A stretch of DNA of 5,006 nucleotides from assembly GCA_905195005.1 (NCBI GenBank), contig CAJJUC010000167.1:1-5006 (forward strand). Direction: 5' to 3'. A model generated the notes under the pieces. The model worked only from the letters and a program-made list of their open reading frames with translations. It did no database searches and was not told the DNA's origin. Position 1 is the stretch's first letter. Each line of letters begins with the position of its first letter. Source of the stretch: an uncultured Eubacteriales bacterium (GTDB lineage: Bacteria > Bacillota > Clostridia > UMGS1883). A program made the translations under genes and the position numbers. Shown in pieces: positions 4,987 through 5,006 of the stretch.

Positions 4987-5006
4987 AAAAAAGTCAATTG
5001 ACTTTT
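4987..5006 (+). terminator. Probable intrinsic terminator after rlmH, cut by the window end
   Basis: AAAAGTCAATTGACTTTT at 4989-5006 is a perfect 18-base palindrome beginning 11 bases after the rlmH stop, with two more A before it. Read as RNA it gives a stem of seven pairs (AAAAGTC with GACTTTT) around AATT, ending in U residues. The stem is A/U-rich and the T-run is cut off by the window edge, so its strength cannot be judged. The position at the end of an operon favours a bidirectional terminator; an operator or a divergent pair of TTGACT -35 boxes are alternatives. Confidence 0.55.

Overview
The window reads like ordinary chromosome of a Gram-positive, Clostridia-type Firmicute, perhaps an uncultured Oscillospiraceae/Ruminococcaceae-like gut lineage. 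This placement is inferred from gene content and protein style: a BaiN/HI0933-family flavoprotein, coaE next to a small lytic transglycosylase, an ApbE lipoprotein, a WalJ/YycJ nuclease and RlmH. Purine-rich ribosome binding sites and sigma-A-type promoters agree with it. Base composition looks roughly balanced and even. I see no transposase, integrase, phage gene, CRISPR array, tRNA or rRNA.

Layout: every gene is on the + strand and coding is almost continuous. (1) Positions 1-143 hold the C-terminal end of a BaiN/HI0933-like FAD-dependent oxidoreductase. (2) A strong promoter at 158-187 (TTGACG, 18 bases, TATAAT) drives a tight group: coaE (225-827, TTG start), a membrane-anchored SLT lytic transglycosylase (820-1383, overlapping coaE by 8 bases) and an ApbE-type FMN transferase lipoprotein (1395-2342). 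(3) A 78-base gap carries a second promoter (2357-2385) and a good ribosome binding site for murA (2421-3680, TTG start). The walJ/yycJ MBL-fold gene (3695-4504) and rlmH (4501-4977, TTG start, 4-base overlap) follow. (4) The window ends in a perfect 18-base palindrome just after rlmH that looks like a terminator cut by the window edge. No gene-free stretch exceeds 300 bases.

Function: the first group joins the last step of coenzyme A synthesis to two envelope proteins, a peptidoglycan-cleaving enzyme and a surface flavin transferase. The second joins the first committed step of peptidoglycan synthesis, an MBL-fold nuclease family linked to the WalRK cell-wall regulon, and a late ribosome methyltransferase. 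These are housekeeping genes.

I did not find a convincing new biological system. The structure not explained by annotation is mainly intragenic: two overlapping, mutually exclusive hairpins in the signal-peptide region of apbE (1437-1490), a terminator-shaped perfect hairpin early in rlmH (4571-4591), and a CoaE whose P-loop reads like that of cytidylate kinase.
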